The notes beneath the pieces were generated by a model. That model searched no databases. It was not told the origin of the DNA and was given only the letters and a program-made list of their open reading frames with translations. 8,062 nucleotides of DNA from assembly GCA_030671915.1 (NCBI GenBank), contig DAOVHN010000092.1, positions 1 to 8,062 of the forward strand, given 5' to 3'. The stretch is from Pseudomonadota bacterium. GTDB lineage: Bacteria > Pseudomonadota > Alphaproteobacteria > UBA8366 > JADFVY01. The position numbers and the translations under genes are program-made. Within the stretch, counting starts at the first letter, position 1, and every line of letters starts with the position of its first letter. Positions 1-6,009 of this stretch are shown here, piece after piece.

Positions 1-937
1 CATGTTCCGCCAGCGCGAGAGTCTGGACGGGCAGAGCATCGAGTTTGTTTACTGGCAGGATCTTTCCGGTTCGGGCCGCTTGGAATACAGGGGTAACGCG
101 ACGATCCCCGTGGATGGTGGGGCCGGAACGGTCAAGTATGAAAAACCCAAACGTTTCGAAAGAAAACTGCCCAAGGGCGTTGAAATGCCGATTACCGCCA
201 TGCGGCAGATCGTGGAGGCGCTGATCATCGACGGGGCCACGGCCAAGCACAACTATTTCGACCCGCAGGCCAAATTCGTCGAAATCCGCAGCGTCGGCGG
301 CGAGCCGATTATCCTGGCCGTCCCACCCAAGGGAGACGCCAGGCTGGTCGATGGCCGTTCCTGGCGACTGCGCGCCACGCCGATTCCCGAAGGCCAGGAG
401 GACGACGAGGAAAAGGACGAGGGACTGAAGGAAGAGGAAGAAGTAAGCTATACGATGATTCAGATCCACGACAGCGGCGTGGCGAGCTTTATGGAAATGA
501 AATCCGGCATCACGACTATCCATGCGGAACTGACCAACGTCAGACAGTTGCCGCCGCCGAACTGCAGCCGTCCCAAGCCCCCCGAGCTTGAGCTGTCAGA
601 GGGTTGCGACGAGCCCAAGGCCGCCAGGAAGGAAGAGGTCGCCGAGGGCGAAGAACCTTTGGACGAGGAAGCCAAGGAAGAAGATCTGGCCGAAGCCTCG
701 GCGGAAGACGGCGAAAAGGTCACGGACTGCGAGGTTGTCGTCGAGAAGCAGGAAGCCGGCGAAGGCGAGGAAGTCGAGGCGGCCCCGGTCGGAGATGTCG
801 AAACGGAGCCCACGGATGACGCCGGGGACCCCGCCGCCAGAGAACCCATTACGGAGCCCACGGACGAAGCGAGAAGCGACAGCGAAAATCCCGAGGTAGA
901 GCTGCCGACGATTACCGAGGCTTCGGCGACGAACTGA
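1..937 (+). CDS. eipB: EipB-like cell envelope integrity protein (DUF1849), 5'-truncated, with acidic C-terminal extension
   Basis: The frame is open to the left edge, so the signal peptide and first strands are missing; the ATG at 2 is most likely internal. Residue numbers count from that Met. Residues 7-35 (ESLDGQSIEFVYW, then EYRGNATI), 56-90 (LPKGVEMPITAMRQIVEA, then NYFDP) and 149-188 (SYTMIQIHDSGV to LPPPNC) follow the order and spacing of the EipB/DUF1849 beta-spiral domain as I remember it from Brucella EipB. That periplasmic protein supports envelope integrity and has a disulfide between an N-terminal and a C-terminal cysteine. C188 matches the C-terminal one; its partner would lie upstream of the window. 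Two parts are unlike the family. One is an acidic insert at 130-147. The other is a tail at 196-311 with 42 Asp/Glu among 116 residues, where EipB normally ends just after the last cysteine. The tail is probably disordered. Family assignment is from memory, without a profile search. Confidence 0.78.
   Translation, partial: MFRQRESLDGQSIEFVYWQDLSGSGRLEYRGNATIPVDGGAGTVKYEKPKRFERKLPKGVEMPITAMRQIVEALIIDGATAKHNYFDPQAKFVEIRSVGGEPIILAVPPKGDARLVDGRSWRLRATPIPEGQEDDEEKDEGLKEEEEVSYTMIQIHDSGVASFMEMKSGITTIHAELTNVRQLPPPNCSRPKPPELELSEGCDEPKAARKEEVAEGEEPLDEEAKEEDLAEASAEDGEKVTDCEVVVEKQEAGEGEEVEAAPVGDVETEPTDDAGDPAAREPITEPTDEARSDSENPEVELPTITEASATN
803..864 (+). repeat. 14-bp in-frame direct repeat in the eipB tail
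   Basis: The 14-mer ACGGAGCCCACGGA occurs at 803-816 and again at 851-864. The spacing is 48 bp, a multiple of three, so both copies encode TEPTD in the acidic tail. This suggests local duplication within the low-complexity extension, though chance codon reuse in a Glu/Pro/Thr-rich stretch remains possible. Confidence 0.5.
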
Positions 938-964
938 AGCGTTTCGGGTTTGAACGGCTCCGGT

Positions 965-982
965 CCACTTCCACGTAAGTGG
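965..982. terminator. Small inverted repeat between convergent eipB and GST genes, possible terminator
   Basis: CCACTT (965-970) and AAGTGG (977-982) form a perfect 6-bp stem around a 6-nt loop. The repeat lies 27 bp after the eipB stop and 8 bp before the GST stop. On the + strand it is followed by a short T-rich stretch (GTTACGTTTT, 983-992), so weak termination of eipB transcription is plausible. On the - strand no T-run follows. The stem is short, so the call is tentative. Confidence 0.3.
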
Positions 983-990
983 GTTACGTT

Positions 991-1659
991 TTAAGCGTCT
1001 GGCTCGCCGACCTCTTCACGTTCCAGCACCCAGGGTTCCGCGGCGCCGACGGCGGCCCATTCCTGCATGGCGGGCAGCGACCGCACCGCCTCGATATAAT
1101 CCTGCACGGTACCGTCCACCTCGATCCGGTAACTGTGGAGGCGGGCGACGACCGGCGCATACATGGCGTCGGCAACCGAGAACCCGCCGAACAGAAACTG
1201 GCCGGCCGTGCCGAAATATCGCCGGCAGTCGCACCAGATCGTACAAACCCGGTCGATATCGGCCTGTAAATCCGCCGGTATCCGAAGGTCGGGCCGGTCG
1301 GCGCGAATATTCATCGGCAGGGCGGCCCGAAGCACGGTGAAACCGGCATGCATTTCCGCGCTGACCGACCGGGCCGTGGCCCGCGCATCCCGGTCCTCTG
1401 GCCACAAAAGCGCTGCGGGCGCCAGCTCGGCGGCATACTCGCAAATCGCCAGCGAATCCCAGATGGTGAGATCGCCGTGGTGCAGCACCGGCACGCGCCC
1501 GGCGGCCGAATGTTCGCGAATCCGCGATTCTGTTTCCGGCTGGTCCAGGGGTATGACGATTTCCTCGAACGCCAGACCGGCCATGCGCATGGCTAGCCAT
1601 GCCCTAAGCGACCAGGATGAATAATTCCGATTCCCGATGATCAGCGTCATGTCCGGCAT
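991..1659 (-). CDS. Glutathione S-transferase family protein
   Basis: This encodes a 222-residue soluble GST-fold protein expected to bind glutathione in the cytoplasm; the physiological substrate is unknown. The N-terminal thioredoxin-like domain (about 1-83) opens with LIIGNRNYSSWSLRAWLA, the hallmark of a common proteobacterial GST subgroup. The catalytic hydroxyl is probably one of S14, S15 or S17. The cis-proline loop GRVPVL (54-59, P57) and the acidic-Ser glutathione-binding pair D68-S69 are present. The helical C-terminal domain (about 95-215) contains the N-capping box S161-x-x-D164 (SVADAMY). Length is typical. The frame stays open another 31 codons upstream to 1752. I chose the Met at 1659 because a strong GGAGG-type ribosome site sits 8 nt before it and the fold starts immediately after it. 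The gene is divergent from the aminopeptidase gene and convergent with eipB, so it is probably transcribed alone. The family is clear; the subclass and role are not. Confidence 0.9.
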   Translation of the reverse strand: MPDMTLIIGNRNYSSWSLRAWLAMRMAGLAFEEIVIPLDQPETESRIREHSAAGRVPVLHHGDLTIWDSLAICEYAAELAPAALLWPEDRDARATARSVSAEMHAGFTVLRAALPMNIRADRPDLRIPADLQADIDRVCTIWCDCRRYFGTAGQFLFGGFSVADAMYAPVVARLHSYRIEVDGTVQDYIEAVRSLPAMQEWAAVGAAEPWVLEREEVGEPDA

Positions 1660-1665
1660 TGCCGA

Positions 1666-1677
1666 CCCCTCCTCCTC
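1666..1677 (-). promoter_or_regulatory. Shine-Dalgarno sequence fixing the GST start
   Basis: Read on the - strand the sequence is GAGGAGGAGGGG followed by TCGGCA and the ATG at 1659. The best GGAGG core ends 8 nt before that ATG. This favours the Met at 1659 over the Met three codons later and over the longer open frame reaching 1752, which has no structural domain in its extra residues. Confidence 0.65.
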
Positions 1678-1681
1678 GCCG

Positions 1682-1710
1682 TTGCCCTGCCGGGCCACGC
1701 CCGCTACAAA
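1682..1710 (+). promoter_or_regulatory. Candidate sigma-70-type promoter for the aminopeptidase gene
   Basis: TTGCCC (1682-1687) and TACAAA (1705-1710) are separated by 17 bp, and each matches 4 of 6 consensus bases. Transcription would start near 1717 and leave a leader of about 47 nt before the start at 1764. It overlaps the region that would hold the divergent GST promoter, so the two genes may share control. It is a weak consensus match only. Confidence 0.28.
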
Positions 1711-1723
1711 CAGCATCGCCGCA

Positions 1724-1752
1724 ACTAAAGCCTCGCCATGCCGCCGGCGCAA
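1724..1752 (-). promoter_or_regulatory. Candidate sigma-70-type promoter for the GST gene
   Basis: On the - strand, TTGCGC (1752-1747) and TTTAGT (1729-1724) are separated by exactly 17 bp, and each matches 4 of 6 consensus bases. They lie about 65-90 bp before the GST start. The -35 box abuts the aminopeptidase ribosome site on the other strand. Matches of this quality occur by chance, so this is only a candidate. Confidence 0.25.
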
Positions 1753-1756
1753 GGAG
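1751..1756 (+). promoter_or_regulatory. Shine-Dalgarno sequence fixing the aminopeptidase start
   Basis: AAGGAG lies 7 nt before the ATG at 1764. It decides against the upstream in-frame ATG at 1659, which sits inside the GST start on the opposite strand and would add 35 residues of proline/arginine-rich sequence unlike any peptidase N-terminus. Confidence 0.7.
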
Positions 1757-1763
1757 AACCTGT

Positions 1764-3152
1764 ATGTCCATGGATTACCTGATCGAAGACGATGGCGCCC
1801 CGGTAGTCCCGTTAATCCCGGTCAGGCCAGACTCGCTGGCTAATGCGGTGAAAGACCTGCCCGCGCGTACCGTTGAGTGGGTCGAGGTCACCGAATATAG
1901 CGCCAAACCGGGAACTGTGTTGCTTCTACCAGGTTGTGAGGGAGAGCCGGTGGGCGGCGCGCTGGTAGGCGTCGAGGGCGATGAGGACATCTGGTCGTGG
2001 GGTGGTGCGGCGCTGGCCCTGCCCCCGGGAAAATACCGGATCGATGGCAACTCTTCCGCGAATTCTGCTAGCCGTGCGGCACTGGGCTGGGTGCTCGGTA
2101 CATATGCCTTCACGCGCTACAAGGATAACGGCCGGCCCGCACGCAGCCTGGTCTGGCCGAAGAGCGCAGACCGGACCTATGTGGCCGCCGCCGCGACCGC
2201 CACGAGCTTTGTGCGGGACCTGATCAATACGCCGGCCGCCGATATGGGCCCGGCCGACCTGGCCCAGGCGGCGCGGGAACTGGCCGGCGAATTCGGCGCC
2301 GATTTCACGGTGACCGTGGGCGACGAGCTGATCGAACAAAACTACCCGGCGATCCATGCGGTCGGCCGGGCGGCCGCGGTGGCGCCCCGGCTGATCGACA
2401 TAAGCTGGGGCGACCCCAGTCACCCCAAAGTCACCTTGGTGGGCAAGGGCGTTTGTTTCGACACCGGCGGGCTGGACCTAAAACCCAGCCGCGGCATGGC
2501 CTTGATGAAAAAGGACATGGGCGGCGCGGCGATGGTGCTGGGGCTGGCGCGCATGATCATGATGACCGGCCTGCCGGTGCGCCTCAGGGTACTGGCGCCC
2601 GCCGTGGAAAACAGCGTATCGGGCAACGCCATGCGGCCGCGCGACATTCTGCGGACTCGCAAGGGGCTGACGGTGGAGATCGGCAACACCGACGCCGAGG
2701 GCCGGCTGGTACTGGCCGATGCCCTGACCGAAGCAATGGCGGACAAGCCCGATCTTCTGCTGGATTTCGCGACCCTGACCGGCGCGGCGCGCGGCGCCGT
2801 CGGCACCGGGATCGCGGCCATGTTCACCCCCGACGACAACCTGGCGGAAGACCTCTATCGCCAGGGCGTGGCCGAGGACGACCCGGTATGGCGCTTGCCG
2901 CTGTGGAAGCCCTATCGCCGCATGATCGACAGCAAGGTCGCCGACATCAACAATGCGGGAGATTCGCCCCATGCCGGCGCCATTACGGCGGCGCTGTTCC
3001 TGGCTGAATTCGTCGACGAGGGCATTTCCTGGGCGCATTTCGACATTATGGCCTGGAACCCTGCGGCCCGCCCCGGCCGGCCCGAGGGCGGCGAGGCAAT
3101 GGCGATGCGCGCGGCCTTCGCGACAATCAAGGATCGGTACGCGGGCGCCTGA
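1764..3152 (+). CDS. M17 family leucyl aminopeptidase
   Basis: This encodes a 462-residue dinuclear-metal aminopeptidase that removes N-terminal residues from peptides in the cytoplasm; family members are usually hexamers. The N-terminal domain is divergent (about 1-135). The catalytic domain carries every expected active-site element: VGKGVCFDTGGLDLKPS with K228, D233 and K240; MKKDMGGAA with D251; and the M17 signature NTDAEGRL at 308-315 with D310, E312 and R314. These are the metal ligands and the bicarbonate-binding Arg known for bovine and E. coli enzymes. The protein is about 40 residues shorter than E. coli PepA (503), with the difference in the N-terminal domain, as in many alphaproteobacterial members annotated only as leucyl aminopeptidase family. 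The start is set by AAGGAG at 1751-1756. The gene is divergent from GST, and the MarR-like gene follows in the same direction after 96 bp. An active peptidase is expected; I cannot assign it to the PepA or PepB subtype. Confidence 0.94.
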   Translation: MSMDYLIEDDGAPVVPLIPVRPDSLANAVKDLPARTVEWVEVTEYSAKPGTVLLLPGCEGEPVGGALVGVEGDEDIWSWGGAALALPPGKYRIDGNSSANSASRAALGWVLGTYAFTRYKDNGRPARSLVWPKSADRTYVAAAATATSFVRDLINTPAADMGPADLAQAARELAGEFGADFTVTVGDELIEQNYPAIHAVGRAAAVAPRLIDISWGDPSHPKVTLVGKGVCFDTGGLDLKPSRGMALMKKDMGGAAMVLGLARMIMMTGLPVRLRVLAPAVENSVSGNAMRPRDILRTRKGLTVEIGNTDAEGRLVLADALTEAMADKPDLLLDFATLTGAARGAVGTGIAAMFTPDDNLAEDLYRQGVAEDDPVWRLPLWKPYRRMIDSKVADINNAGDSPHAGAITAALFLAEFVDEGISWAHFDIMAWNPAARPGRPEGGEAMAMRAAFATIKDRYAGA

Positions 3153-3165
3153 CTGCAACCCGGAT

Positions 3166-3190
3166 AGGAAAAATCCGCTTTGATTTTCCT
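3166..3190 (+). terminator. Inverted repeat after the aminopeptidase gene: weak terminator or operator
   Basis: AGGAAAA (3166-3172) pairs with TTTTCCT (3184-3190), and TC (3174-3175) with GA (3182-3183). This gives 9 bp with one bulged A and a CGCTTT loop. It starts 14 nt past the aminopeptidase stop and ends 58 nt before the MarR-like start. No T-run follows and the stem is A/T-rich, which is weak for an intrinsic terminator. An imperfect palindrome of about 25 bp upstream of a MarR-type gene could instead be an operator. Neither role is shown. Confidence 0.35.
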
Positions 3191-3235
3191 TGTGCCTGGC
3201 CGAGTCTGACCGTAGTTTCGATGCGAGACCGAAAC

Positions 3236-3241
3236 AATAAT
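3236..3241 (+). promoter_or_regulatory. Candidate -10 element directly before the MarR-like gene
   Basis: AATAAT (3236-3241) matches TATAAT at 5 of 6 bases and stands out in this GC-rich sequence. A transcript starting 7-8 nt downstream would begin at or one base before the A of the ATG at 3249. No good -35 lies at the usual distance (TAGTTT at 3213-3218 is poor), so confidence is low. Confidence 0.25.
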
Positions 3242-3248
3242 CGGTGAG

Positions 3249-3746
3249 ATGATGGCAGTCACTGACCTCGATCCCCTGGATATCTGGCGGCGCGCGATGG
3301 TTGCAAACGTCCGGCGTGACGCGCCGGACCTGTCCGCCCGGCAGATGGCGGTGCTGCTGACAGTCTACATGACTGGGCCGCCGCATACGGTGCGGGGGCT
3401 AGCCGAAGTTCTGAACGTGTCCAAGCCGGCAATCACCCGCGCTATAGATCGCCTTGGGGAATTCGGGCTTGCGCGGCGCAAGACGGACCCGCGCGACCGC
3501 CGCTCGGTCATCGTACAGCGCACGGTGAAGGGATCGGTCTATCTGGCCGAATTCGCGGAAATCATCAACGAAGCCACGGTCGAGCGCGAGCGCGACCTCG
3601 CTGCCGCGGAAGCACGCCAAGCGAAAGCACGCGCGAAGAAGGCCGCCGTAACGCCGGCAAAGGCCGCAAAGCCGAAGGGCGCGCCGACGAAAACACCCAA
3701 GACTGTCGCGACGGCGGCGAAGAAGGCGGAACAGGCCAGCAACTGA
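3249..3746 (+). CDS. MarR-family winged-helix regulator with lysine/alanine-rich C-terminal tail
   Basis: This encodes 165 residues. Residues about 28-105 form a MarR-type winged helix. TVRGLAEVLNVSKPAITRAI (47-66) contains the recognition helix, and KTDPRDRRSVIVQRT (78-92) is the wing with the DxRD/R-R pattern typical of MarR proteins. The flanking helices are short compared with classical 140-150-residue MarR proteins, leaving little room for the usual dimer and ligand pocket. From residue 121 the protein becomes low-complexity and basic, with 12 Lys/Arg among 45 residues in a K-A-A-P-K style like histone H1 or the tails of some bacterial DNA-binding proteins. The tail probably adds non-specific DNA affinity. 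ATG codons lie at 3249 and 3252; GGTGAG abuts the first, so neither has a well-spaced ribosome site. The gene lies 96 bp after the aminopeptidase gene on the same strand and may be co-transcribed or have its own promoter. Target genes and ligand are unknown. Confidence 0.85.
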   Translation: MMAVTDLDPLDIWRRAMVANVRRDAPDLSARQMAVLLTVYMTGPPHTVRGLAEVLNVSKPAITRAIDRLGEFGLARRKTDPRDRRSVIVQRTVKGSVYLAEFAEIINEATVERERDLAAAEARQAKARAKKAAVTPAKAAKPKGAPTKTPKTVATAAKKAEQASN

Positions 3747-3769
3747 CTTTTCGCGGCCGGTGCGGGAAG
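3747..3769 (+). terminator. Short hairpin between convergent MarR-like and MFS genes, possible terminator
   Basis: Positions 3747-3754 pair with 3762-3769 (CTTTTCGC with GCGGGAAG) to give 8 bp around a 7-nt loop. Two of the pairs are G-U, so the fold holds only in + strand RNA. It fills nearly all of the 26-bp gap between the convergent genes. There is no T-run after it, so it is a weak candidate for ending the marR-like transcript. Confidence 0.22.
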
Positions 3770-3772
3770 GGA

Positions 3773-5020
3773 TCAGCCCGCGTCCGCCACGCTGGGCTTG
3801 GCGTCCTCGATCCTGAGATAGACCAGCAACCCCAGCAGGGTTATGGCACTAAGGAATCCGAACACCACCCGGTAGGCGAATGCCGGGTCGGCAGGATCGG
3901 CGAACTCCTCGACGATGGCGCCGGAAATCCACTGCATCAGGAACACGGCCCCGATCGCCACCGTATTCTGGACCGTCAGGCCGCGCCCGACCAGATGTTC
4001 CGGGAAGATCGCCCGCGCATGGGCATGCAGGATCATCTGGTAGGGCCCGACCAGCCCGAACAGGATAAGCAGCACGATCGCCTGCCAGAGGGTCGGATCG
4101 GGCAGGACCGTCAGCAGCCCGAGAATCAGGGCGGTCGCGACCGCCGCGGCGGCGACGATCCATTTCCGCGTATCGAAAATCCTGTCGAGCGGGCCCATCG
4201 CCATAACGCCCACGATGATCGCCACATTGATCGCCAGCAGCACGTTGCCGCGCGCGATCGCATCCAACCCATGCACGTCAGTCAGATAAGGGCCGGCCCA
4301 CAGCGCGGCGATCGTCATCAGCACGGGATAGCCGACGAACTGCATGGCGCTGACATACCACAGCCGCTTTTCCCGTAAGACCTGGCCCAGCCCGGCGATC
4401 ACCTGGCGCGCGGACTCGGGCTTGCGCCCCAGCGCGGGATGGCCCGGCGGCGCGTCGCGGATCACGGCGTAAAGCAGGATCGCCATGCCCACGGTTATCG
4501 CCGCCATGCCGACGAAGGACCCGCGCCAGCCGACCGCCTCGCTGGCGGCGGCCAACGGCGTCGTCGCAAGCAGATTGCCGACGCCGCCGACGGAAAAAAT
4601 CAATGCGGCGAGCATGCCGAATCGGTCCTGCGGGAACCAGCGGGCGAACACGACCATCGATCCCATAAGGCCCGCCGCACAGCCCACCCCCATCAAACCG
4701 CGCGCAAAGGCCAGACTGCCCTCGCTCTCGCTCATCGCGAAGAGTATCGACCCGGCCACCGCCAGCATCAGCAGCGCCGGCATGACGATGCGCGGCCCGA
4801 ACCGGTCCAGCAGCACGCCCGTCGGCACCTGCATGAGGGCGAAGGTCAGGAAGAAGACGCCGGTAATCGCCCCCATCGATTCGGGCGAGATGGAAAGCTC
4901 CGCCATCAGTTCCGGCGCGATCACCGCATTGGCGGACCGGTAGAACTGGCTCGCCACATAGCCGGTGCATAGCGCCGCGACGATAACGATACCGGCGCGC
5001 GGGAAGGCGGTTGTCGACAT
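3773..5020 (-). CDS. Major facilitator superfamily (MFS) transporter
   Basis: This encodes a 415-residue inner-membrane protein with about twelve hydrophobic segments, the standard MFS length and layout. Loop 2-3 carries MFS motif A in the form GVLLDRFGPRIV (68-79), and RGLMGVGCAAGLMG (107-120) resembles the conserved helix 4 region. A hydrophilic loop of about 30 residues (188-218, DAPPGHPALGRKPE and onward) separates the two six-helix halves. No periplasmic domain is seen and no substrate motif is recognised. The start codon lies 2 nt after the stop of the upstream GhrA-type gene (TGA-GC-ATG), with only a weak GGGAT-like site inside that gene, so translation is probably coupled. The position as last gene of the operon with two 2-keto acid reductases suggests transport of an organic acid such as glycolate, glycerate or a related 2-hydroxy or 2-keto acid. 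That substrate is inference only. Confidence 0.9.
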   Translation of the reverse strand: MSTTAFPRAGIVIVAALCTGYVASQFYRSANAVIAPELMAELSISPESMGAITGVFFLTFALMQVPTGVLLDRFGPRIVMPALLMLAVAGSILFAMSESEGSLAFARGLMGVGCAAGLMGSMVVFARWFPQDRFGMLAALIFSVGGVGNLLATTPLAAASEAVGWRGSFVGMAAITVGMAILLYAVIRDAPPGHPALGRKPESARQVIAGLGQVLREKRLWYVSAMQFVGYPVLMTIAALWAGPYLTDVHGLDAIARGNVLLAINVAIIVGVMAMGPLDRIFDTRKWIVAAAAVATALILGLLTVLPDPTLWQAIVLLILFGLVGPYQMILHAHARAIFPEHLVGRGLTVQNTVAIGAVFLMQWISGAIVEEFADPADPAFAYRVVFGFLSAITLLGLLVYLRIEDAKPSVADAG

Positions 5021-5022
5021 GC

Positions 5023-5952
5023 TCAGTATCCCGCTTTCGAATCGACGATGTTGGACGGCGGCTCGCCGCGCCGGATGCGCTGGATGTTTTCGATGACCTG
5101 GCGCACCGCGCCGTCCGGGTCGGTCAGGCTGGCGTTATGCGGGGTTATGGTCACCCGAGGATGGCGCCAGCAGGGATGGCCGGCCGGCAGCGGCTCCTCA
5201 CGGAACACATCCAGCGTCGTCTCCGACAACTGCCCGCGGTCCAGCGCCGCCAGGATATCCTCCTCGACCTGATGCCCGCCGCGTGCCGCGTTTATCAGGC
5301 TCGCGCCCTTGGGCAGTTTGGCGAACAGCTCGGCATTCAAAATGCCCTCTGTCTCCGCCGTCAGCGGCAGCAGGCAGATCAGAATTTCGGTGCGCGCCAG
5401 GAAAGCGTCCATCCCGAAATCCCCATGGAAACATTCGACGCCAGGAAACTCCTTCGGGCTGCGCGACCAGCCCGCCACGTCGAACTCCAGCGCCGTCAGG
5501 GCCAGCGCCGCCGCGCCGCCGAGTTCGCCCAGCCCCATGACGCCGACCTTGCGCGACGGCGCGGTGGGAACCGATATCATTTCCCACTTTTCCGCGCGCT
5601 GATTCGCCTCCATCTCGCGCTGGCGGCGGTGATGGCGCAGCACATGAAGCACGATATATTCGGTCATGCCACGGGTCAGCTCCGGCTCGACCATGCGCAC
5701 CACCGGCACGCCCTCGGGCAGCTCCGGGTCGCTGAACAGGTGATCGACCCCGGCGCCGATCGAGAAAATCGCCTTCAGGTTCGCGAAAGTACGGAGTACG
5801 CCGCGCGGCGGCTTCCAGACCAGGGCGAATTCGATATCGGCAATTTCCCCGGGCTCGTCCCACATGCGCAGGTCGAGCGCCGGCATCTGCCGCTTGAAGG
5901 CTTCGCCCCAAGCGGCGGCGCGCGCCGCGTCGGTCCGGAAAATCAGTGCCAT
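5023..5952 (-). CDS. ghrA: Glyoxylate/hydroxypyruvate reductase A type 2-hydroxyacid dehydrogenase (copy 1)
   Basis: This encodes a 309-residue cytoplasmic enzyme of the D-isomer-specific 2-hydroxyacid dehydrogenase family. It is expected to reduce glyoxylate to glycolate and hydroxypyruvate to glycerate with NAD(P)H. The Rossmann glycine motif GLGELG is at 140-145. The second strand ends in GWSRS (161-165), and an Arg here favours NADPH, as in E. coli GhrA. The catalytic triad is R224 (NAARGG), E253 (FREEPLP) and H272 (ITPHNAS). Spacing and length agree with E. coli GhrA (312 residues). The stretch RGGHQVEEDILAALD is close to the E. coli form, so this copy looks the more orthodox of the two. 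A modest GGGGGT lies upstream of the start. The gene is 57 bp after its paralogue and 2 bp before the MFS gene. The class is sure; substrate preference among glyoxylate, hydroxypyruvate and other 2-keto acids is not. Confidence 0.88.
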   Translation of the reverse strand: MALIFRTDAARAAAWGEAFKRQMPALDLRMWDEPGEIADIEFALVWKPPRGVLRTFANLKAIFSIGAGVDHLFSDPELPEGVPVVRMVEPELTRGMTEYIVLHVLRHHRRQREMEANQRAEKWEMISVPTAPSRKVGVMGLGELGGAAALALTALEFDVAGWSRSPKEFPGVECFHGDFGMDAFLARTEILICLLPLTAETEGILNAELFAKLPKGASLINAARGGHQVEEDILAALDRGQLSETTLDVFREEPLPAGHPCWRHPRVTITPHNASLTDPDGAVRQVIENIQRIRRGEPPSNIVDSKAGY

Positions 5953-6009
5953 GAATTACCCCCGGCGCCGTATTACAGCGTTCCGGCGGCGGTTTCCATT
6001 ATCTTCGCA

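Noticed and set aside
460..861. A 133-codon Ser-rich open frame on the - strand under the eipB tail
   Set aside because: The Ser/Ala/Thr pattern is the reverse reading of Glu/Asp/Ala codons in the acidic tail. There is no ribosome site or domain.
588..899. Arg/Lys-rich + strand frames overlapping the eipB tail, resembling a basic DNA-binding peptide
   Set aside because: They are +1/+2 frame readings of GAA/GAG/GCC-rich codons. The acidic frame is continuous with the conserved domain, so the basic ones are shadows.
1660..1752. A longer GST start at 1752 adding 31 residues, possibly a signal peptide (VAAMLFVAGVA)
   Set aside because: The hydrophobic stretch is short. The extension would overlap the aminopeptidase ribosome site, and a strong ribosome site sits before the ATG at 1659, which begins at the usual GST N-terminus.
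1659..1763. An aminopeptidase start at the ATG at 1659
   Set aside because: It lies across the GST start on the other strand, has no ribosome site, and adds Pro/Arg-rich sequence absent from the family; AAGGAG before 1764 is convincing.
2478..3386. A 302-codon open frame on the - strand opposite the aminopeptidase gene
   Set aside because: It overlaps the M17 catalytic core, reads through into the regulator gene on the other strand, and has a His/Arg/Gln-rich composition typical of antisense frames.
5953..6009. The 57-bp gap between the reductase genes as a possible internal promoter or regulatory RNA
   Set aside because: It contains a GGCGCC palindrome and GCC/GG-rich runs, but no paired -35/-10 boxes and no stable hairpin with a T-run that I could find.
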